This document shows, one piece after another, positions 12,670 to 15,779 of a stretch of 15,779 nucleotides of DNA. Each line of letters begins with the position of its first letter. Position 1 is the stretch's first letter. Below the pieces are notes generated by a model. It was not told the DNA's origin. It did no database searches and saw only the letters and a list, made by a program, of their open reading frames with translations. The DNA is from Bacillota bacterium (GTDB lineage: Bacteria; Bacillota; Clostridia; Saccharofermentanales; Fastidiosipilaceae), in assembly GCA_023388205.1 (NCBI GenBank), contig JAEWGS010000086.1:1-15779 (forward strand), given 5' to 3'. Made by a program: the position numbers and the translations under genes.

Positions 12670-14192
12670 AACTGATTTTTGAGCGCAGTCAAAAAGGTCG
12701 CAGTTTAAGCCTTTTGCCCAAGTCGAAAGGGAAACATTATGAGGTCCCCGCGGCTTTGGTGCGTGACTTAGAACCCGATTTACCTGAATTGTCTGAGACG
12801 GAGATCAGTCGACACTACTCCGCGCTCGAACGGCGTTGCTTTGGTGTCAACCAGGGCTTCTTCCCGCTGGGTTCTTGCACGATGAAATATAACCCCAAGA
12901 TCAATGATCAGATGGCGGGGCTGCCTGGCTTTGCGGAACTTCATCCCTTTCAAGAAGAAGAGGATATTCAGGGAGCCTTGCACCTTCTCTGTCGCTTAGA
13001 GCAAAGGCTGTGCGAGATCACGGGCATGGATCGGATGACTTTGCAGCCGGCGGCGGGCGCACACGGTGAGTTGACGGCCTTGCTTATGATGAAAGCGTAT
13101 CACCTGGCGCGTGGCGATGAGAAGCGCACGAAAATCATTATTCCGGATGCGGCGCACGGTACTAATCCGGCCTCGGCGGCCAAAGCAGGATTCGAGGTCG
13201 TGAATATTCCCTCGGATGCGAATGGCTGTGTGGACGTGGAGGCTTTGCAAAAAGTGTTGGGTGAAGATACAGCCGGCTTGATGCTGACCAATCCAAATAC
13301 GGTTGGGCTTTTTGATGCTCAGATTTTGCGTGTCACGGAGCTGGTCCATGAGGCGGGCGGACTTTGCTATTACGATGGGGCCAATCTCAATCCGATTATG
13401 GGTGTTGTGCGCCCTGGAGATATGGGCTTTGACCTCGTTCATTTGAACTTGCACAAGACGTTTTCGACGCCACATGGCGGTGGTGGCCCGGGCGCTGGCC
13501 CAGTGGGCTGCAAAAGCCATCTCGCAGACTTCTTGCCGGGGCCGATGCCAGTCAAGCTCGGCGAGCACTTCAGCTTTGAGACGCCCAAACAAAGTATCGG
13601 GCAGGTCAAAGCCTTCTATGGCAATTTCTTGGTGCTGGTGCGCGCTTTGACCTATATTGAAGAACTCGGCGCAGAAGGGATTCGGGAGACGGGTAAGACC
13701 GCAGTGATCAACGCCAATTACTTGCAAACGCAATTGCGTGAGGCGGGCTTTGTCACGGCGACCGAAGGGCCTTGCATGCACGAATTTGTGTTGACCCTTG
13801 AGCCGCTCAAAAAAGCCTATGGAGTCAGTGCGCTCGATATGGCGAAAGCACTCCAAGATGAGGGCATGCATCCGCCGACCATGTATTTCCCCTTAATTGT
13901 GCCTGAAGCGTTGATGGTGGAGCCGACAGAAACCGAGTCCCCTGAAATGCTGGACTGGGTGGCAGAGACCTTCATCAAACTCAAGAAACGAGCTGAGGAA
14001 GATCCTGAGTCGATGCACCTAGCACCCATGACGACCCCGATTGGTCGTCCGGACGAAGTGCTGGCGGCGCGTCAGCCGGTTTTGGTTTATACGCCAGCCG
14101 CAGAAGATGAACGCGGCCATGTGGTTGACGAGGCATCGTCTGAACCGGTTCCAGGCGAAACCCTTTGTGCGGGTGGAGGATGTAACCGATGA
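12666..14192 (+). CDS. gcvPB: glycine decarboxylase (P protein) subunit 2, PLP-binding
   Basis: GcvPB is the catalytic C-terminal half of the P protein; it binds pyridoxal phosphate, decarboxylates glycine and passes the aminomethyl group to lipoyl-GcvH. The 508-residue product contains FFPLGSCTMKYNPKIND, LQPAAGAHGELTALLMMKAY, DAAHGTNPASAAKAGFEVV, YYDGANLNPIMG and HLNLHKTFSTPHGGGGPGAG, with K264 as the probable PLP Schiff-base lysine. Length is slightly above the usual 480-495 because of a C-terminal extension after the conserved APMTTPIGRPDE segment; it ends in ETLCAGGGCNR with two Cys residues. GGGAGG (12653-12658) precedes the ATG. It overlaps gcvPA and lplA by 4 bp each, so three proteins are translationally linked. 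Confidence 0.97.
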   Translation: MKLIFERSQKGRSLSLLPKSKGKHYEVPAALVRDLEPDLPELSETEISRHYSALERRCFGVNQGFFPLGSCTMKYNPKINDQMAGLPGFAELHPFQEEEDIQGALHLLCRLEQRLCEITGMDRMTLQPAAGAHGELTALLMMKAYHLARGDEKRTKIIIPDAAHGTNPASAAKAGFEVVNIPSDANGCVDVEALQKVLGEDTAGLMLTNPNTVGLFDAQILRVTELVHEAGGLCYYDGANLNPIMGVVRPGDMGFDLVHLNLHKTFSTPHGGGGPGAGPVGCKSHLADFLPGPMPVKLGEHFSFETPKQSIGQVKAFYGNFLVLVRALTYIEELGAEGIRETGKTAVINANYLQTQLREAGFVTATEGPCMHEFVLTLEPLKKAYGVSALDMAKALQDEGMHPPTMYFPLIVPEALMVEPTETESPEMLDWVAETFIKLKKRAEEDPESMHLAPMTTPIGRPDEVLAARQPVLVYTPAAEDERGHVVDEASSEPVPGETLCAGGGCNR

Positions 14193-15469
14193 TCAAGGAA
14201 CTCTTTTATATCAAAACAGATGAGACAGAGCCTTGGCGCAATATCGCCTTGGAGGAGTTTTTGTTAGATCACGCAAAAGAGGGTCAGGCGACGCTTTATC
14301 TTTGGCAGAATCGGCGCACGGTAGTCATTGGACGAAATCAGAATCCGTGGAAAGAGTGCAAGGTCGATAGTCTAGAAGCGAGTGAGGGCTTCTTGGCGCG
14401 GCGTTTATCGGGCGGCGGAGCGGTCTTTCATGATTTAGGGAATCTAAACTTCACCTTCGTCATGAAAAAGGAAGACTACAATGTCGATCGGCAGCTGAAT
14501 GTCTTGATTGAAGCTTGTGCGGCGCTCGGGATTCATGCGGAAAAATCGGGCCGAAACGATGCGACGGTCGACGGGATGAAGTTTTCGGGCAATGCCTTTT
14601 TTGAACGCCAAGGAAACTGTTATCACCACGGGACGATTCTCATCCGTTCGGTCAAAGAAGATATTGCGAAATTTTTGACGGTCGATCCGCGCAAGATGAA
14701 AGGCAAGGGTGTGAAATCGGTGAAAAGTCGCGTCTGCAACCTGACGGACTTTAAGCCCGATCTGACCGTCGACGAGGTGGCTTTGGCCATGCGTCAGGCC
14801 TTTGAAAAAGAGTATGGCGGCCCCTCGCAGCCTTACGAGATGAAAAAATCCGACTGGGTCGAAGTGGAATATCGCCGTAATTTCTTCGCGTCTTTTGATT
14901 GGCTCTACGGGAAAACGCTGCCTTTTAATTTCGAACGAGATCAACGTTTTGACTGGGGCTCAGTCGCGATTCGCTTGGACATTGAAGGGGCTTTGATCCG
15001 TTCGGCTCAGGTGGATACAGATGCTTTGGAATGGGAATTTTTCGCGGAGCTAAAAGAATTGTTAACTGGGCTGCCTTATCGGCGCGAAGTGATCATGCAG
15101 GTTTTGCAAAAAGCCGCGGCAAGGTACAACTGTTCGCCGCAAATTGCAGAAGATCTGATCGAGATGATTCTTTCGGACGTGCCGAAGGACCTTTTGGAAG
15201 AGCGAAAGCTCATGGTGCAAGAATGGCGTTCCAAAGAGACCTCAAACCAAGGAGATGAGGTGGAAGCGCTCGAGCTGCATTCAGAAAAGACAAAAGTGGA
15301 GCCGTCAAAGAAAACGCTGACTTCTGATGCGAAACTTGAGGGGCATTCGTCATCTCAAGAGAAGCTTCAAGAGGAAAAAAATGTTGAAGACGCGGATGAA
15401 GCGGCTGTTCAGCCTAAGCGTCGGCGTGGACGACCGTCTAAAAAACAGACAGAAAACGAAGACGAATAA
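14189..15469 (+). CDS. lplA: lipoate-protein ligase A with an AT-hook-like C-terminal tail
   Basis: LplA activates free lipoate with ATP and attaches it to the lipoyl domain lysine, here most likely K61 of the GcvH encoded in the same operon. Residues 1-341 form a normal LplA: NIALEEFLL near 18-26, the lipoate-binding RRLSGGGAVFHDLGNLNFTF with S74-G77, then GRNDATVDGMKFSGNAFFER with the catalytic K131, and HHGTILI. The accessory domain follows, with MKKSDWVEVEYRRNFF and onward. Residues 342-426 are an 85-residue, Ser/Glu/Lys-rich, probably disordered tail ending in PKRRRGRPSKK (409-419, bases 15413-15445), which looks like an AT-hook DNA-binding motif; E. coli LplA (338 residues) has no such tail. 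ATG 14189 overlaps gcvPB by 4 bp and follows GGTGGAGGA. lpdA starts 12 bp after the stop. Confidence 0.94.
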   Translation: MIKELFYIKTDETEPWRNIALEEFLLDHAKEGQATLYLWQNRRTVVIGRNQNPWKECKVDSLEASEGFLARRLSGGGAVFHDLGNLNFTFVMKKEDYNVDRQLNVLIEACAALGIHAEKSGRNDATVDGMKFSGNAFFERQGNCYHHGTILIRSVKEDIAKFLTVDPRKMKGKGVKSVKSRVCNLTDFKPDLTVDEVALAMRQAFEKEYGGPSQPYEMKKSDWVEVEYRRNFFASFDWLYGKTLPFNFERDQRFDWGSVAIRLDIEGALIRSAQVDTDALEWEFFAELKELLTGLPYRREVIMQVLQKAAARYNCSPQIAEDLIEMILSDVPKDLLEERKLMVQEWRSKETSNQGDEVEALELHSEKTKVEPSKKTLTSDAKLEGHSSSQEKLQEEKNVEDADEAAVQPKRRRGRPSKKQTENEDE

Positions 15470-15481
15470 GAGGATCAGAAT

Positions 15482-15779
15482 ATGACAGAGCAAGTTAAGC
15501 CTTCTTCTCCAGAGATTGATTTGTTGGTCATTGGAGCTGGGCCAGGGGGTTACACTTTGGCTGCTGAAGCGGGGAAACACGGCCTTAAAACGGTCCTTGT
15601 CGAAGCGAGAGAATTAGGCGGAACCTGTTTGAATCGAGGCTGTATTCCGACGAAAGCTTACCTCAGCGTGAGCGAGTTGTACCATCGCGTCAGTGAGGCA
15701 AAAGAGCGCGGTCTTTCGGCAGAAGCCTTACACGTGGATGTCGAAGCCTTATTGGCGCACAAGGACCGATCTGTCGCGC
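15482..15779 (+). CDS. lpdA: dihydrolipoamide dehydrogenase (E3/L protein), 5' part
   Basis: FAD-dependent dehydrogenase that reoxidises dihydrolipoyl-GcvH with NAD+, the L protein of the glycine cleavage system. The gene is cut by the right edge after 99 codons. The visible part has the dinucleotide-binding DLLVIGAGPGGYTLAAEAGK (residues 13-32, GAGPGG at 18-23), an acidic residue ending the second strand (VLVEAREL), and the redox-active disulfide GGTCLNRGCIPTKAY (C49 and C54). The ATG has AAGAGGA (15468-15474) 7 nt upstream and lies 12 bp after lplA, so it belongs to the gcv operon. Some relatives carry an N-terminal lipoyl domain; this one does not. Confidence 0.94.
   Translation, partial: MTEQVKPSSPEIDLLVIGAGPGGYTLAAEAGKHGLKTVLVEARELGGTCLNRGCIPTKAYLSVSELYHRVSEAKERGLSAEALHVDVEALLAHKDRSVA

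Noticed and set aside
12996..13871. 291-codon open frame antisense to gcvPB
   Set aside because: gcvPB is unmistakable on the + strand; long antisense frames are common opposite GC-rich third-position genes, and the translation (Arg/His-rich) resembles no family.

Overview
The window looks like a replication-origin-proximal piece of a Bacillota (Firmicutes) chromosome. The evidence is the order of a RecF-like 3' end, remB (YaaB/DUF370) and gyrB, followed by parA-parB with three perfect 16-bp parS palindromes, together with strong AGGAGG-type ribosome binding sites, a staphylococcal-type class I aldolase and a two-subunit (gcvPA/gcvPB) glycine decarboxylase. The mixed composition (A-rich spacers, a visibly more GC-rich right half) and anaerobe-like gene content would fit a clostridial or Tissierellia/Peptoniphilaceae-type organism, but that placement is inference.

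Layout. 1-304: 3' end of a RecF-like gene with a long charged tail. 552-2910: remB and gyrB, overlapping by 11 bp if gyrB starts at 814. 2911-3411: terminators, two parS sites and A-rich DNA with several dyads but no gene. 3412-5242: parA and parB, with a third parS touching the parB stop codon. 5264-6942: a promoter, a structured leader and a CNNM/CBS/CorC-type membrane protein. 7081-7965 (minus): class I fructose-bisphosphate aldolase, convergent with the previous gene across a strong terminator. 8282-8599: a small, unrecognised secreted or membrane protein. 8722-9273 (minus): a short FUSC/aromatic-acid-exporter-type protein. 9605 to the right edge: gcvT-gcvH-gcvPA-gcvPB-lplA-lpdA, with lpdA cut by the edge.

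How the genes work together. The left third handles replication, topology and segregation of the origin: ParB loads at parS, ParA is its partner, GyrB supplies supercoiling, and RecF acts in repair. The right 6 kb is a self-contained glycine cleavage module. P (GcvPA+GcvPB) decarboxylates glycine onto lipoyl-GcvH, T releases ammonia and methylene-tetrahydrofolate, LpdA reoxidises the lipoyl arm, and LplA would attach lipoate to GcvH. The 4-bp ATGA overlaps gcvPA/gcvPB and gcvPB/lplA point to translational coupling.

I do not see a clearly new biological system; most of the window is housekeeping. The most unusual items are: a GyrB with altered residues at the aminocoumarin-contact positions and a long acidic N-terminal extension; a lipoate ligase with a disordered tail ending in an AT-hook-like RRRGRPSKK motif; a hairpin leader next to parS ahead of the CNNM gene; short tandem duplications in the FUSC upstream region and the gcvT-gcvH spacer; and a consensus promoter that abuts the remB start codon.
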